Assembly: GCA_029215795.1 (NCBI GenBank)
Contig: JARDYH010000002.1
Span: forward strand, 65,945,001-66,009,000
Length of the DNA: 64,000 nt
Direction: 5' to 3'
Origin: Anniella stebbinsi
Taxonomy: Eukaryota; Chordata; Lepidosauria; Squamata; Anniellidae
The notes under the pieces were generated by a model that was given only the letters and a program-made list of their open reading frames with translations, searched no databases and was not told the DNA's origin. This document shows, piece after piece, positions 45,290 through 57,532 of this stretch (positions are counted from its first letter, which is position 1; the number at the start of each line of letters is the position of its first letter). A program made the position numbers and the translations under genes.

Positions 45290-45660
45290 TTTAATAGTTA
45301 GGAAATAGACTGTTAGGACATTGTGCAGTAAAATTTGTGTTTAGTTGTCTTAGAGAACTAATTCAGCTGCATTACAAAATAAATGGCATATTTTACTCTG
45401 CTTTTGACATCACGAGATGAGATTATTTTACCATTGACAACTCTGATCTTTACATCATTTTTAACTGACTCCCTTAATTGATTACTTCTGTGATATTAGA
45501 GCCTGCAGCATAGCTCTCTAGATGTCTACTGACACTAATCGATTACCATAAAGGTGTTAATGTTAGTGATTTCATCCAAGAAACATTCAAAATTCTGTAG
45601 CTAAAAGCTGCCGAAGCATAGACTTTTGTTATTTTGTGCTACTGTTGGCTAACAAGGATT
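45290..45660. promoter_or_regulatory. Candidate conserved noncoding element (inference)
   Basis: Repeat-free AT-rich DNA with homeodomain-type words (TTAATTGATTACTT, CTAATCGATTACC). Listed as a candidate only, because this texture is common in developmental enhancers. Confidence 0.2.
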
Positions 45661-46039
45661 TCTGTAGATATATATGTATGTGTTTTTGGAAAATGAGTTG
45701 GTTGTTGTACATTAGTCTAGAATATAAACACATTAATGTTTAATTGTAGAGGGTTTTTTTTTAAAAAAAGTTTCTATTAATATTCATCATTGTATCTCCA
45801 TGGAATTCACGCAAGAAGTGTTCAGACACAGACCATTTCTTTTGACTCTTCCTTAGGGAATGCCTGACAGCAGAGTAACTTGGAGCATCCCTGCAGCTAG
45901 TTTGAGCCCTTGTCAGTTCTTTCCTCCCTCCCACACACTCGTACACATAACATACATAGAAGTCTAACATTTTTCTTTTGGTGAGAAGAGTTGGGAGTTT
46001 TCAACCATTATTTGAGGAATTTTCAGAGTTGCTTTCAGG

Positions 46040-46600
46040 ATTCAGCCCAGGCCCTCTGTTTTGGTTTCAGACTCTGATTCAGATTTGGAGACTGAGTTAG
46101 AAGATGCCCAGCAGAGAAAGGGGGGAGGGGAAGAAATTCTCCAAGACTCCCCAGGAGCTAGTGAAGAACCTTCCTGGGGCTTATCGGGGAGGGCCAGGCT
46201 CAGAGACCGTCTTCCCTCAGCCCTGAGAGGGAGGGAGCTTCAGGGTTGACAGGTGCCAATACTCACTGTTGAGTTAAGCAAACAGAGTTGAGAGGAGGAG
46301 GTGGAAGACATCACACCAGATTGGCTGCCCAACAGAAGTTGGTTCGGGAGGATCTACTCTGAAGGCAGGAGCAAGGCAGGAAACCCAACCTGAGTTGAAA
46401 GGCTTGCTTTCAGTAGCTCTCTTACCAAAATATTTACTTTGCAAATTAGGCCTAGAAGACTGCTCTTACCATTTGTAGTTGCCTCAGAGGTGAACAGGTG
46501 CTATTAGTTGAATAAAGAATTTGTGAATTGTATAGCGAATCTCTGCTGCCTTCCTACTCAGCAGGGAGGCTTAGCATCCTTAACACTCTGCATATGAATC
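46040..46600 (+). mobile_element. Possible LTR-retroelement or gag-side remnant
   Basis: An acidic open frame (46061-46249; DSDSDLETELEDAQQRK) is followed by non-coding sequence with GTTGAATAAAGAATTTGTGA near 46507. The AATAAA sits before a T/C-rich end and a TTAACA, like the R-U5 part of an LTR. The order and strand are suggestive, not proven. It could also be a different repeat type. Confidence 0.35.
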
Positions 46601-47004
46601 TTTGGAAATACACTCATGGTTGGCCCTACCATTTGGCAGAGTGCAGCAGGTGACAGATGTTGGAGGGCACACAGCAGCAGCAAGTTGTTGGAGGACAGAG
46701 CTCTGTGTGCCATGTATTTATTTATTTATGTAGCCTGCTCTGCACCCCCTAAGCTGACTTGTTGACTTCAGGTGTGGTGGATGGTGTCCTGTCATCAGTG
46801 TTTAAGTAAGATTCAACTGTCACTGGTCGGCTTCTGTACGTGGGATGTGAGGGACTGCAATCTTGTCCTTTGCTTCAGGCAGCATCACGTTTTGGGCTGT
46901 CCTTGAATCTACTGAATTATTAGAAAAGTAATAATCTCCTCCTCTCTCCTGATCATGCTGCTCTGTGCTGAAGAGTTCCTCAGATGTTGATAGAGAACAT
47001 GACA

Positions 47005-47156
47005 GAGGTCCCAAGGTCAGTTCCTAGCATCTTCAGATACAGCTGGAAAGGAGTCCTCTCTGAACCCCTGGAGAGCCATTGCCAATCAGCGCAGACAATA
47101 CTGAGCTAAGTGAACCAATGGTCTGATTTGGTATAGGGGAGCTTCCTATGTTCTCC
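47005..47156 (+). repeat. tRNA-derived SINE, family B, 5'-truncated copy
   Basis: AGGTCAGTTCCTAGCATCTT, GAACCCCTGGAGAGCCATTG, GACAATACTGAGCTAAGTGA, AGCTTCCTATGTTCTC. This is the same order as 27420-27573. The A-box head is missing. Confidence 0.8.
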
Positions 47157-47413
47157 TGACAGCTCCTATTCCAGGCATGCAGAGCTGAGCATCTTTTTCT
47201 CTGTTGAGTGTACAAATTGAATTGTCTCCATACCTTGAAGGTATATATTGTGCTTCATGAGGCTTAACATAGGGATTTTAAAACCTCTTTTTTATTCTTT
47301 TTGAAGATGGTTCAATCAAATTCACATACTCTTTTAATCTGGTTCTGTAAATATTGCCATATCTTCCAGTTAGTATTTCAGGGCATTACTGACTCATTTA
47401 TTCTTCAAAGCAC

Positions 47414-47714
47414 ACTGGGTTGCATCCAGACATTACATATGTGGAATTCTGCTCACTGGAGGGAAGGGAGAGGCAATTTTTGGCCAATTCTTCCTTCCCT
47501 TATTGTCCCCAAATAAGCTGTTGTGGAGAGTTGGGGGATGCTCAGGAACTTCTGGGAGATGGCGCTGGGGGGGGGGGGCTGCAAGGGGGAATGAGAGAAA
47601 ATTGCCTCCTTCCTTCCCCCCCTTCCAGTGGGCATCACCATTGGATCGGCATCCTTTCCATGAATAGCAGGAGCACTTCTATTTGTGGAAGGGCGTCTCT
47701 GGATCCAACCCAGT
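47414..47714. mobile_element. Foldback element with ACTGGGTTGNATCCAGA ends
   Basis: The left end is ACTGGGTTGCATCCAGA; the right end in reverse complement is ACTGGGTTGGATCCAGAG. GGAAGGGAGAGGCAATTTT and its inverse (AAAATTGCCTCCTTCC) lie inside. Similar low-copy texture is seen at about 52880-53180 and 53760-53980. Open frames over it are not genes. Confidence 0.6.
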
Positions 47715-49129
47715 AACAGCAAAAACAGTTAGTTGTACAGGGCCACTAGAATACAAAAACATCCAAGCAGCAGCAGTTAAATTATATCTTTATTGGGAGC
47801 TATGAAATACTGAGCAAGCTTTGAAGTATTGAGGAAGCTTTCAAGTTCATTAGAACTCCTTTTTAGGCTGACTGTTTAGCGCAAAAGAAAAAAGAAGAAA
47901 GATGTAGCTAGGCCAAGTCAGCAGTTTGTACATCTTAAGATGGGATGGAGGAAAATGTTATGTAGGATTTAATTAGGTCAGATTCTGTCTACTGCACAAT
48001 GATTACCAGGTGCAGAAGGGCATGTGGGTTTGAAAGACTAGTGCAGGAGTCGAGAACTTCAGGCCTGAGGCCACATCCCAATCTAGGTCCTTGAGGTTCC
48101 CCAGTGGCCATACCCCCATTCCCATGGCAACACCTCTATTCCCGTAGCCACGCTCCTTTCCCCAGACTATTGAGGGCTTGGCATTTCCCCCTCATTCTAA
48201 AAGATTGAAATGCCTTCTTCCCTAAGGCTTATTTACTTGCAGTAAGAGTTTTAAGCTAAAATATGCTGGTGTTTTGGACCCACCTCTTTTACCTTCCCCC
48301 CTGCCCACCACTGGAATGCTGTCCCTGAGATCTTCTCCAGAATGGAATTCACCCTCTGAGGTTCTGCACCCCTGTTCTCCATTTTAAATTCTAATCATCA
48401 GGACAACCACATAACCAGCATCATTTCACTCTCTGTTCTGTATCTTTCTCTTCACTCCTCAAGAAAAGTTTGCTCACTACTTTAATGGGACCATCTGCAA
48501 AGTCAGAAAGGTGTTACGCTGTTTAGTTGATTCTTGTTATTCCATCAAGAATTCATCTGGGGAAGTCAACTCAGAGGAGTATAATAAATCTTTGGCTGAC
48601 CCTGAACTTCCTGTCTCATTAAGGTGCTGAATGCACACCCTGCTCACCTTACGACATGTTGGCCGATCTGATCTCTATGAGAATTTAACAACAGCTGATA
48701 TGATACAGTCACCTTTAATGCATTCCAAACAGATTCTGATCACAGCTGTGCTTTTTTTTCTGTGCCCATGTTCATGAGTTGTTCTCAGTATTAGTTAGCC
48801 TGTTCCTTACACTAGGAATGGACTAGGAATGGACTGCCTCTTGTTGTAGTGTTTGTTCCCCTGATCTTAGTTGCATTGTGTGAGTTTATTAGATCCCACC
48901 TCTAAGTACATCAGAGAGAATATTGCAAAACAAGTACTGGCCCTCTCAGTTAGCAACATGAATATATACAATCTCCCATTGGTTTTTCCGTACATCCTGA
49001 ATGCCTGTTAGAAAAGCTATCCTTGCTCCTCTGCTTACCATCACTGCCTCATAAATCCTTCAGATTCTAGCAAAACCTACTCAATGTCCACAATTCCACA
49101 TCACTCCCACCCCCACATGTATATGTATG

Positions 49130-49420
49130 TGCCAATTTAGGAGAATACTAAATTCCATGAAAGCTTATGCCATAGTTCTTTCCCCTTCCCTCCCCATCTT
49201 TTTTTCCTTGAGTGTTGTATCTTTTTAGACTAAACCTTCAGGCAGGGACTTTTTTTTCTGATTGCATGTAAATTGCTCCAGGAGCGTTTTTGGCCGACCA
49301 GCAGGCTGAAAAAAAATACTTGAATTAATTTAAAAATAAACTTGTTAATCTTTATGGTACCACAAGATTCTTTGGGTTTTTTGCTGCAACAGAGTAACAT
49401 GGCTGCCTCTCTGGAAAGTT
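49130..49420 (+). repeat. TTAATCTTTA-type interspersed repeat
   Basis: CCATGAAAGCTTATGCCATA (about 49158) and TTGTTAATCTTTATGGTACC, then ACAAGATTC and GCTGCAACAGAGTAACATGG (49342-49410), separated by inserted sequence. Same family as 8526-8625 and 56615-56770. Confidence 0.6.
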
Positions 49421-50442
49421 TTACACAATTCGTGTGTTTTGGAGTAGATTAGCTACTCCTGCAGATTGTAGTTTACTCCAGTGTATTGTAGATAAAGGAA
49501 AATTATTGCTTTTGTGTTTGTTTGTGGTCAAAATGCTTTTTAAAGCTTTATATATTATAATTTTTATATCCTATATTTTCATGAATGACGGGCAAAGTAG
49601 CTAATTACAATAATAATAACATAAAAAGAATACTGAATTGAAACATAATTTCTTCAGAACTCTAGTTCTCTTAGATCGACACAACTTTCACATGCATTAC
49701 TTCCTTCAGGAACAAAAGCGTATTATAAAAAGGGGTGATTTATTAACCTTTTTGCATCTACTCACAGAAATATCTAAATGGAGATCATAAAATTTAAATT
49801 TTAAAATTGGAATGAGTAAACATTTATAGTTCTTGGACTCACGATGCTAGTAATATTATACAACAATTAAAAGTGAAAGAGCTGAATTAATAGCTATAAA
49901 TACAAATATTTGCTGTTTTACATGTTCAGTGCTAAATAAAAGGCAATTAGTTTTCTGCCCCTGTAAAATGTAAGGAACATTCTTGGAAATTGCCTGTATT
50001 CTTTAGCTTTGCCCTTTAATGAATCACTTTCCAGGTTGGGTTGACATTGCTTTTACTTGGAAATACTGATGTAACAGTAGGGGTCACTGTATTCATTGAA
50101 TTTGACACGGTGTTTAAAAATTAACTTAAAAGGCTTTTTAAAGCAAAGTTTAAGAGAGATTACACTTAAACACTACTCACCCCATAACACATTCTCCCTG
50201 TGAAAAGAAGAAAAGTAGATATGCGTACACTATTCTGAAGTGAAAGAAATAAAATTTGCAAAAGTGTTTTTAGTTTTGTTTCTCATATGACCTTTGGAAC
50301 ATTTGAGCCACATGTCTGATTCTATGCATAATGACTGGCTTATTAAAGTGAGCATTTTCAGAGAAATATACATTTGCATTGATTATTTTAAGTATAGTAT
50401 GTGTACAGAGATATCAGTCTGAGATCACAGCATTCAAAACTA

Positions 50443-50457
50443 GGGGGGGGGGGGGGA
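50443..50457 (+). repeat. Poly-G run
   Basis: An uninterrupted G run of about 15, likely polymorphic and prone to sequencing error. Confidence 0.9.
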
Positions 50458-51116
50458 AAGAACATTCTACAATACACGCTTTAAAGTATTTTCCCCCTTA
50501 ACCAAATGCCGAGGCTATAATAGAAACAGTTGCTGCTTTGTGCAATACTGAAGATGTCTTTTAACTGTGGGTATGTTTTGCTTTGTCCTTGGTAATATTC
50601 ACTCTCAATGTAGAAATTTGCTCCCTTCATGCTTTGCTTCCTAATTTTGTTTTCCTTCAAATGGCAAGTGGTAAATTTTTGACAGGAATGCAATTGTAAC
50701 TTTGGCATGTCTAACCAGATGTTCTCGTTTTACAAATGATTTTGACATTAGTTAACAAGTTTCTTACAGTATCATACTAGTGTCTTTTGACGTGGTGCTT
50801 GGTGTCTGCATCTATTGTGGATTCTCAGTAGTTTAGCTGAATCTTAGTTTTTCCCCTTCCCTTTTCCCTCAGGGTCTTCTGGCTTCTTTTGTTATTGTCT
50901 GTTGAAAAATTTAAATCTTCCCTTTTTTTGACACTGTTGCATTAATCTCCTTGACAGCATACTTCAAAACGAAAAAAGTGCTCAAATTTTTATATCATGA
51001 TGCTTATAAGCAAAATCTATGAATGCTACAATATATGCAGCAATGTTAGGGCAGGTACTACATATAATGTATTTTTATTGTGAATGAATGCCTAGTTCTT
51101 TACTATAACTAAATTT

Positions 51117-51191
51117 GCAATCCTATACTCACTTACCTGAGAGTAAGTCCCATTGAACTCAGTGGAACTTAGTTCTGAGTATAGGATTGCA
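51117..51191. mobile_element. Short palindromic MITE, clean copy
   Basis: Begins GCAATCCTATACTCACTTAC and ends GAGTATAGGATTGC. The two ends are inverted repeats around GTAAGTCCCATTGAACTCAG. It served as the reference for the disrupted copies at 744, 3988 and 44655. Confidence 0.8.
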
Positions 51192-51289
51192 CTGTAAATT
51201 GCACTTCTATTTCCTTTTTGCTGGCTTAGGCAATTTGTATGATATTGGCTTGCCATGAAATATCAAGAGAAGGTTCAATATAAGACCAT

Positions 51290-51680
51290 AAGAAAAGCCA
51301 TGCTGGATCAGATCAAAGTCCTATGTAGTCCAGCACCATGTTTCTCAACTCACCAAAGCCCAAAAGCAGGAAGTTAGGGGAATAGCCCTCTCCCATTCTT
51401 GTTTCTCAGGATCTGGTATTGAGAGGCATGCTGCCTCTGAACCTGGAGGTAGGCTATATCCATCGTGGACAGTAGCCATTGATAGCCTTATCCTCCAAGA
51501 ATTTGTCTAATCTCCTTTTAAAGCCATCTAAGTTAGTGGCTGTCACCACATCTTGTGGCAGCAAATTCCTTAAATTAATTATGTGCTTTGTGAAAAACTC
51601 CTTCCTTTTGTTTGTCCTGAATCTTCTGCCAATCAGGTTCGTTGGATGACCTCGAGTCATTCAGTTTCTTGATTCAACAG
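51290..51680 (-). mobile_element. CR1-type LINE 3' end (minus)
   Basis: The minus strand at 51660-51454 reads RRFRTNKRKEFFTKHIINLR, then LLPQDVVTATNLDGFKRRLD. This is the conserved CR1 C-terminus (FFTxRVVxLWNxLPxxVV...FKxxLDxF). The 3' untranslated end runs to about 51290 (GCCATGCTGGATCAGATC on the + strand). Confidence 0.85.
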
Positions 51681-51930
51681 TATTCCTAAAATGTTTGTGA
51701 ATTATTTTGGGCACAATACACCAGGTATATTTCCTGTGCAGGCCCAATTGTGGCAATATACTCCCATATAATGGGTTTTGTTCAAGCATTCCTGATGGGT
51801 TGTGTGCTATTGAGGGGATACATAGCCCTCGTTGGAAATTATTTCTACTTTGTCACCTCTACAAATAGTGAGAATGGGAATGGGTTTAGGCTTGGCTGCT
51901 TCCTCCTTTTGTGCAGAAGGTAACACTTTG

Positions 51931-52170
51931 ACCTGATTTGCACATAAAGTTAACCCATGGTTTATTTAACATTGGGGTTGTTGAATTCTGGATTGCCGTG
52001 CTGTGCAAATCCAGCATGTTAAAAAGACACAATTTGTTAACCAGAAAAAAAAAACATGTTTGTTGTTGGGTTTTGAACTCTGGGTTGTTTAAATCATTGG
52101 TTGTTGTTACACGTGAACCGGAAACTGTAGGTTGTTCATGGGTTGTTTCACCAGGCTACAAGAGGAGCAG
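51931..52170. mobile_element. Degraded foldback element related to 7930-8332
   Basis: TTAACCCATGGTTTATTTAA near its left end, and GGTTGTTCATGGGTTGTTTC near its right end, with GGTTGTTGAATTC and GAACTCTGGGTTGTTTAAA inside. These share the ACCCATGGTTTA and GGTTGTT words of the earlier element. Confidence 0.45.
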
Positions 52171-53304
52171 GCAAGAGTGGTTATAAAAAACAACTCTAAA
52201 CACTCTACGTGCTAGTATTACAACACTGCAAAGCATTTGGAATACAGGGAGAGGGAATGATGAAAGATGAGGGAAACAAACAACCCAGGGATTGAGAACC
52301 TATGGCTATAGAAATTATCAGAAAAGCTTTTTGTAACTGGTGTTATTATCGGATTAGTGTTCCTCCCATCAATGGAAAAAAATGAAAACATGCACAATTT
52401 TTAGAGCAGATTGCCCTGCATTTGCACTCATTGCCATGTTCAGTTCAAATGTACCTTTTCAAGCTATTACACAAAAACGATTCTGCTACTTTCAAGCATA
52501 AGTTGCTATTCACAGCCCCATGATCTTACCAAGAAAACCTCCTCCTGGATCTCTGGAACAGTTTTGCATTTTTAACTAGTTTATTTATTGTTGCATAAAT
52601 AATGTAATAAATGAATGGATAAATACATAAACATTCATAGTTAGTGCAGTTGGTATGCCTGCCATTTAATTGGCAAAGCCAGGCTTGCCTCACAACTTGA
52701 GAATTCGCTGTGACCTCTGTTTTCATTATACATCTGTCTTCACCCAAAATCTCCAGGGAGAATCAGTCTCCACTTCTAGCATGGGCAATTTAAAGCAATA
52801 CAGGGTGTCACTTAAAAATGTAATCGAGCAAATCAAACCCAAGAGTAGATTGAAGTGGAAAAAATGTAATACCACATCTAGTCAGATGATTGTATTGGGA
52901 GTTTGCCTTCCATGAACAGAAGTGGGCCTTCCATTTGTAGACAGAGTTGATATCCAGTGGATCCAAATGGATCTCACTGAAAAAAGGGGAGGGAGGTTAC
53001 TTTTTCTGATTTCCTCCTGCAACACCTCCCACACTGGATGGTCCCTCAATCCTCTAGAGCAGTTTTGGGGGAGTATAGGAAGCTTCAAAAGGAAGAGGAA
53101 TACTTGAAAATTACCTATTTTCCCCCTTCCTTCAGTGAGAATGTCCCATGAGCGGAGTTCTGGTCACAGGAATTCTGGATCTAAACCAATGGAAACATTG
53201 CCCAACGTAGCATGCGAAGTAGCTCTAATCCAACTTTCCATTAAGTAACCAAAATAGGCTGTTTGTAGGTATGGAACGTGCATACTTGTTTGTATGTACA
53301 GTAG

Positions 53305-53372
53305 CAGAAATGATGCACCATTTAGAAACAGAATGTTTTTAATCTAAAAACAGAATGATGCACCATTTAGAA
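53305..53372 (+). repeat. Two-copy tandem duplication, about 45-base period
   Basis: ATGATGCACCATTTAGAAA occurs at about 53310 and again at about 53355, with a repeated AACAGAATG between. Confidence 0.85.
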
Positions 53373-55714
53373 AGTGCAACATTTGTTGACTTTAAAAGCA
53401 TATTGTTCTGCTTCCTTTGAGTTTAAGAAAAGAGAAAAAAACCATTGCTCCAGTTACTGTGCTTTTTTGAAAATAAGTAATGATAGTGCTACAGGCATGC
53501 TTAGAGCAGTGACTCAGGTATTTACCGAGTTCACATATCCCTGTCACAAAGAGTCAGTTTCTGCCCATTTGATGTCTTACACAGTGTTGTGGACATCCTA
53601 CAAATCATTCAGTCACACCATAGAATTATTTCCAAACCAATAAAATAAGTATTTGAATTGTTTGTTGAGTCTATAGAACTAGTCCGGAAAGTCCCTAAAT
53701 GCAAGCAAATCATTTGGGTTACTGTTCATTAATGCTTATTTGGAAAGAATTTTTAAAAAGTATAGGCTTGGATCCTGAGAACTACAAGCAGAAGAAAGCT
53801 CCTAGATGGGGAGTTTTTCATTCCCTCCTTTTCCTCTGTAGCCCCAAAAAGCTTCCTTGGAGTGTTGGGGGAGTCTCTCAAAGGAAATGGGGTGGTGTGC
53901 TGGATGCAGGGGGAATCACTCAAAATTTGGAGGAGGTGCCTTGCCATAGGATCAAAATAACTCCTTGAATGACTAGAAGATACTTCTGCTCACACAAAGG
54001 AGACTAATTTCTTCCGATTCCTCTCTCCAGCTGCAGCTCCCACACACCACATCATACACCTTTCCATAGAGTACCTTACCTTCCAGAACAGCTTCTCAGA
54101 AGGCACAAGAGACTACAGACGGACAGAGCAAGCGGGAAAGCACCATTGCATAGCCCATCACCTCCCACCTCCCATCACCTCCCACTGGATCCAAGCAATT
54201 TTGTTTGTTTGCTTGCCAAGTTCATATCAAGAGACCTATTCAGAGCAAAGGTATTGTCAAGCTACCAGTATAAGCTCATAAGAAAGAGCAATGGTAGCTA
54301 GGCTATTGTTGTTGGAATCAGCCAAAAATAAACCTTTGAAAGTTCGGACATATTTTCAGAAATTACCAAACGTTTAAATGTGCGCCAAAAAGTTTAAATA
54401 TCAAAGTTCACAAGTACTAGTTCAAATTCCTTTGTATTCAGAGAATACTTAATACCTGTGGAGAAGCACAGCAAGAAACACATGTAATAAACACCCTGCA
54501 TTCTAAGTATAAGGAAATAGTTTACAGAGATCACAGTTAGTGGTTAATTCTAGTTTATGAAAGAGGGAAACAAAGCCAAGCACTGCATGTGTACCAAATG
54601 CTGAAGACCCTCTTCTTGCCTGTGAATAATATAGATACTTCCAGTTACATTCTCTTCATATTTCTGTATGATGTTTCATATAATCCTCCAAGGCCTGTTC
54701 TGAAAGTAGAATTCGCTTAGGATATAGGAACACTTATTTACTGCCTTTATATCCTGAGTTTTGCCAGAGGGCTCAAGAAGGTTTACAATTTAAAATAACA
54801 CCCGACAATGTAATAATTGCAATTCAAAAGGGACAGGGGAACAAGAAGAAATAAGCAAATTCAAGTACCTACTTGTAAAAATGGTTGCATAGAGCTCCAT
54901 CTAAAGTCATGCAAGCAGACTTCAGCTTACACTGTGGGCCCTTCCCCTTCTTCTTTGTGCCCTCTAGAGCAGATCTTTTGTCACAGGGCAGGGTGGGGGG
55001 CCTGCAGGGAGGAAGGGTGAACCACAGTAGGGACAATTCTGGGTGCGGAAGAGCCAATTGACTCTTCTTCTGTTTTCCTCTCCTTATGCATCTATGTAGA
55101 ATAGTCGCTAATGATCACATTGTAGAACTTAAAATAATTTTAACTAAAATCTTAATTTTTTTTTCAAAGTTCATAGTGCTGCTAAATATGCATACAATTG
55201 CTGAATTTACTGCATCATTCAAATCCAAGTCCCTTTCCTCAAATGCCCAGAAAACACCTTCAGGTTCTTTTTAGCATTGTCAAATGCACATATTTTCTCC
55301 TGGCATTTTTAAAAGCAGAACAATTATATTTATTGAAACCTCGGGTGGGAAATCAGCCTGAGGCAAAGACCTGGTATGGAAATTCTCAATAGATGAAGTC
55401 TGGCAAAGTTATAAGTAATTCAAAATAACAGGAAATAACAGCTCTTAATAATACTTGTTGTATCTTGAAATATGATGGATAGATAAGTATTGGCCAGTGT
55501 CAACATTTTAATGGCACCCATATTAAGCAGCTTTAAGTGTGTGTTTACACAGACCTATCTTACAATACACAGACTTGGAAGGGATTGCCGGAAAAAAAAA
55601 CACAAAAATGTGTTTTAGCTCTTGTGACTTGCCTAACCATAAAAAGTTGAAAAGTTTAGATTAAGTTACATGCAAGGAAAGGGCAGATACTTTGAGACAC
55701 TAGAGAAAAAACAA

Positions 55715-55990
55715 TGGGCTGGTTTGCATGATCACAGCCAAGGAAATAAGCCACGGTGGCTTGTTTTCCCCACAATTCATGTTGGCCGGATTTCCCTAAA
55801 TACCATCACTGGTGCAGCTCGTTGTGTCATCTAAACTGGGTGTCATGGCTTGTTGGGTTGGGGGCACCAACCCTCAAACCAACAACAGCCTATGGGTTAT
55901 TTGAGGGTTGCCATCCCCTCAAACAAGTCATGCCATCTGAGTTCAGTTGACACACCAAGCCACCCCAGTTTTGTCGTCCAAACCCGGACA
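55715..55990. mobile_element. Foldback/MITE-like element, CAAGCCACC family, copy 2
   Basis: TTTGCATGATCACAGCCAAG, AAGCCACGGTGGCTTGTTTT, GGTTATTTGAGGGTTGCCAT, CAAACAAGTCATGCC and GACACACCAAGCCACC follow the order seen at 41795-42075. Confidence 0.6.
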
Positions 55991-56174
55991 TACTTTTTCA
56001 GTGAAAATAAATAAGTGCCAGAATATGAATTAGTAAAAGAATGAATTCAAAGCATAATGCTTCCATTCACGGTCTGCCCATGTGCTGAATGGAATTTTTG
56101 GATCCAAACCCTTATATCAAAGGTGGAGGTTTTCTTTATATTACAAGCAGAAGTGCATTCAACTCTGCCTGCTG

Positions 56175-56600
56175 AAGACAGATTAAGGCCGCAGTCCTAT
56201 GAGATCCTCCATTGATACTTGTAAGCCTGTAAACTCTCAAGTTTCCAAGTATCCAGTGCAGAACAGAGGCACAGTGGAGGCAATCATTGCCACCACTACA
56301 TTTCCCGCTCTTCATTTCAACTAGACAGGCTTTTTTGTCTGTTTAGTTGAAGTGTTGTGGATTGGAAGGGAAGGAAGCTAGAGAGTCTTCACGGTAATCC
56401 CCTTTTACTGTTTCTCCACTTTTGCAACCTTAGAGAGGCAGCCAGTACGGTCCTCTCTGTTCTGGCTGTGAGGGGGAGGGAGCTCGAATTCCTGGATCCA
56501 AGGTCAGAGCACTGTCTCCTACCTCAGATCCATGAATCCAAAATACCCTATGAGCCCCAGACTTTGTCTAGGGGACATAGGATTGCTCCCTAAAAACCTG
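56175..56600 (-). repeat. Interspersed repeat shared with 62800-63230
   Basis: Shared blocks in the same order: AGAGGCAGCCAGT[A/G][C/T]GGT, GAGGGGGAGGGAGCT or its near match, TCCAAGGTCA, GACTTTGTCTAGGGG (here) and GACTCTGTTTAGGGG (at 63190). Family unknown. Open frames across both copies are not conserved between them. Confidence 0.6.
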
Positions 56601-56614
56601 AAAACTAACAGCAT

Positions 56615-56770
56615 CTTTGTGTGTGTAGTAGCAAAGACCCTTGTGACAACTTAAAGACAAACGTGTTTATTACATTTTATGTATGTTTTTTTAAAAAAGT
56701 GTTTAAATTAATGTGTTAATCTTTAAAATCCTACAAGACTCTGTTGCATTTGTCAGTGCTGCAGATAGAA
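56615..56770. repeat. Inverted pair of TTAAAGAC-type repeat fragments
   Basis: GTAGCAAAGACCCTTGTGAC, then AACTTAAAGACAAACGTGTT, is the inverse of the unit that follows as GTGTTAATCTTTAAAATCCT, ACAAGACTCTGTTGC (56718-56750). Two fragments of the same family thus face each other. Confidence 0.55.
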
Positions 56771-56850
56771 ATTGACGCTTCTAAAGCTCTGTGGGCTCTG
56801 TGCAACACAGATTCTTTTTGTGCTGTGTTGAACGTAGAGCTGATTCAGTA

Positions 56851-56851
<1 letters not shown>

Positions 56852-56884
<33 letters not shown>
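56852..56884 (+). repeat. (TG)n microsatellite
   Basis: About 16 TG units, followed by a short CACACACACA stretch. Confidence 0.95.
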
Positions 56885-56885
<1 letters not shown>

Positions 56886-57339
56886 ATGTATGCACACACA
56901 CATGTGCAATATATGTATCTGCACAGATTATGAAGTGGTACATTATTTTCTCTAGCCATCTCTGCAATATATGGCTGTAATATTGCTTATCATACTGGCT
57001 TGTTACCAGTACATAACCAGAGAGAGCGAGACAGAACAAATCACAGTATTTGTTCAAACTCCATCTTTTTGGAAGAGGGGGCACTAAACACTTCACAAAG
57101 CAGAAAAAGCTTTTCATTTTCATGTTTTGGTAATGGCATGGAGTTCAGTTCAGTCCAGAAATAGAGGTATCACATAGTGCTGATAATCATGTGCAGAAGC
57201 CCCCAAGAGCGAAAGAAAGAATGGCGGGGGTGGGGACTGACGGAAATTAACCTTCATCTCAGTGCAACTACCCAAACTCAGTTGTGGGATAATGGTTTCC
57301 AGTTGCTAACAGCTGGCTTTCCCAGAACAGGCAGCTTTG

Positions 57340-57528
57340 GAACATAGGAAGCTACCTTATACAGTGTGAGACCATTGGTCTGTCTAACCCAGTACTGTCG
57401 ACACTGACTGGCTGCGACTCTCCAGGGTTTTAGGCAGGGCTTTTTCCTTCCCTATCTGGAGATGCTGGGGATTAAACCTGGGCCTTCTACATGCAACTCA
57501 GGTGCTCTTTCACTGGGCTACAGCTTTG
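57340..57528 (-). repeat. tRNA-derived SINE, family B, minus copy
   Basis: The inverse of 27379-27573: GGAACATAGGAAGCTACCTT, AGACCATTGGTCTGTCTAAC, TCTCCAGGGTTTTAGG, GGGATTAAACCTGGGCCTTC (B box), CACTGGGCTACAGC (A box). Confidence 0.85.
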
Positions 57529-57532
57529 GTTC

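Noticed and set aside
56852..56884. A CRISPR-like or satellite array
   Set aside because: It is a simple TG dinucleotide repeat. No spaced repeats occur anywhere in the window.
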